From the NCBI RefSeq assembly GCF_010367435.1, contig NZ_WJWY01000010.1:16722-80721 (forward strand): a stretch of 64,000 nt of DNA, read 5' to 3'. Within the stretch, counting starts at the first letter, position 1, and each line of letters starts with the position of its first letter. The notes beneath the pieces were generated by a model. That model did no database searches. It had not been told where the DNA came from and worked only from the letters and a program-made list of their open reading frames with translations. Shown here piece by piece: positions 63,870 through 64,000 of this stretch. The stretch comes from Fusobacterium sp. IOR10 (GTDB lineage Bacteria > Fusobacteriota > Fusobacteriia > Fusobacteriales > Fusobacteriaceae). The position numbers and the translations under genes were made by a program.

Positions 63870-64000
63870 TTACCCAAATATATTTAATAATACCCCTGCT
63901 GCAACTGCTGACCCTATTACTCCTGCAACATTTGGTCCCATTGCATGCATTAATAAAAAGTTTGCAGGATTTTCTTCTTGACCAACTTTTTGTACTACTC
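63870..64000 (-). CDS. Na+-transporting decarboxylase beta subunit (3' end only)
   Basis: Only the last 42 codons are in the window. The translated C-terminus includes [17 protein letters not shown] and [13 protein letters not shown] before TAA. This matches the conserved end of the membrane beta subunit of biotin-dependent sodium-pumping decarboxylases (oxaloacetate, methylmalonyl-CoA or glutaconyl-CoA type). Which enzyme it belongs to depends on genes outside the window. The stop codon is at 63870-63872. Confidence 0.88.
   Translation of the reverse strand, partial: VVQKVGQEENPANFLLMHAMGPNVAGVIGSAVAAGVLLNIFG

Overview
The window is a strongly AT-rich bacterial chromosome segment with long operons, TTGACA/TATAAT-type promoters (many with TGn-extended -10 boxes), Shine-Dalgarno starts and many hairpin-plus-T-tract terminators. 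It looks like an anaerobic, sugar- and amino-acid-fermenting member of the Fusobacteriota. That assignment is an inference from the gene set: a glycerol/dihydroxyacetone locus, a single-chain PurL, a DUF2023-flavodoxin pair, a Na+-pumping decarboxylase beta subunit, L-serine dehydratase, MinD/NifX-type iron-sulfur genes and tRNA-Sec. A clostridial relative cannot be excluded. No prophage, insertion sequence or CRISPR array was seen.

Positions 1-12300 (minus strand) form a glycerol locus. In transcription order it holds glpP (glycerol-3-phosphate-responsive antiterminator), a TRAP transporter (dctP-dctQ-dctM), a HAD-IIA phosphatase, glpF, glpK, dhaK, dhaL, dhaM, a GlpO/GlpA-like glycerol-3-phosphate dehydrogenase with a [2Fe-2S] tail, and a partner FAD oxidoreductase cut by the window edge. 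The glpF and dctP promoters share a leader motif, and the dctP and glpO leaders hold intrinsic terminators, which suggests one GlpP antitermination regulon that includes the TRAP transporter. A divergent mgtC-like gene has its own terminator-bearing leader.

Positions 13300-28400 (minus) hold a Na+/amino-acid symporter under a tandem glycine riboswitch, guaB, and two purine transcription units, purE-purK-purL and purM-purN-purH-purD. A PAS-GGDEF diguanylate cyclase lies between the two units. Each unit starts with a guanine-type purine riboswitch. Each leader then has the same unusual order: riboswitch terminator, a small ORF starting MFFI with a strong ribosome binding site, and a second terminator hairpin lying inside or at the end of that ORF. 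purF, purC, purB and purA are not in the window.

Positions 28600-42600 (plus) encode an HU-family protein, late cobalamin assembly (cobU-cobS-cobC-cobT), radC, a RicT/PSP1 protein, a TrmN6-like methyltransferase, an ankyrin protein, uvrB, xseA, a TPR protein, dprA and topA. Positions 42600-46300 (minus) are a six-gene iron-sulfur cluster: DUF134, Mrp, two NifX-like proteins and two MinD ATPases with inserted ferredoxin domains. Its near-ideal promoter carries a perfect 12-bp palindrome. Positions 46300-56800 are mixed: ung, a B12-type radical SAM protein, an HD protein, a TruA-like protein with a KH-like tail, a MORN lipoprotein, a YhcH protein, DUF2023-flavodoxin, an L,D-transpeptidase-like protein, an OLD-like ATPase/Toprim protein, a second TrmN6-like methyltransferase, a Cof phosphatase and an unknown protein. 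Positions 56900-64000 hold tRNA-Sec, pepV, serine dehydratase with a PTS-EIIC_2 permease and a divergent XRE-cupin regulator, a SulP transporter, tmRNA, and the 3' end of a decarboxylase beta-subunit gene.
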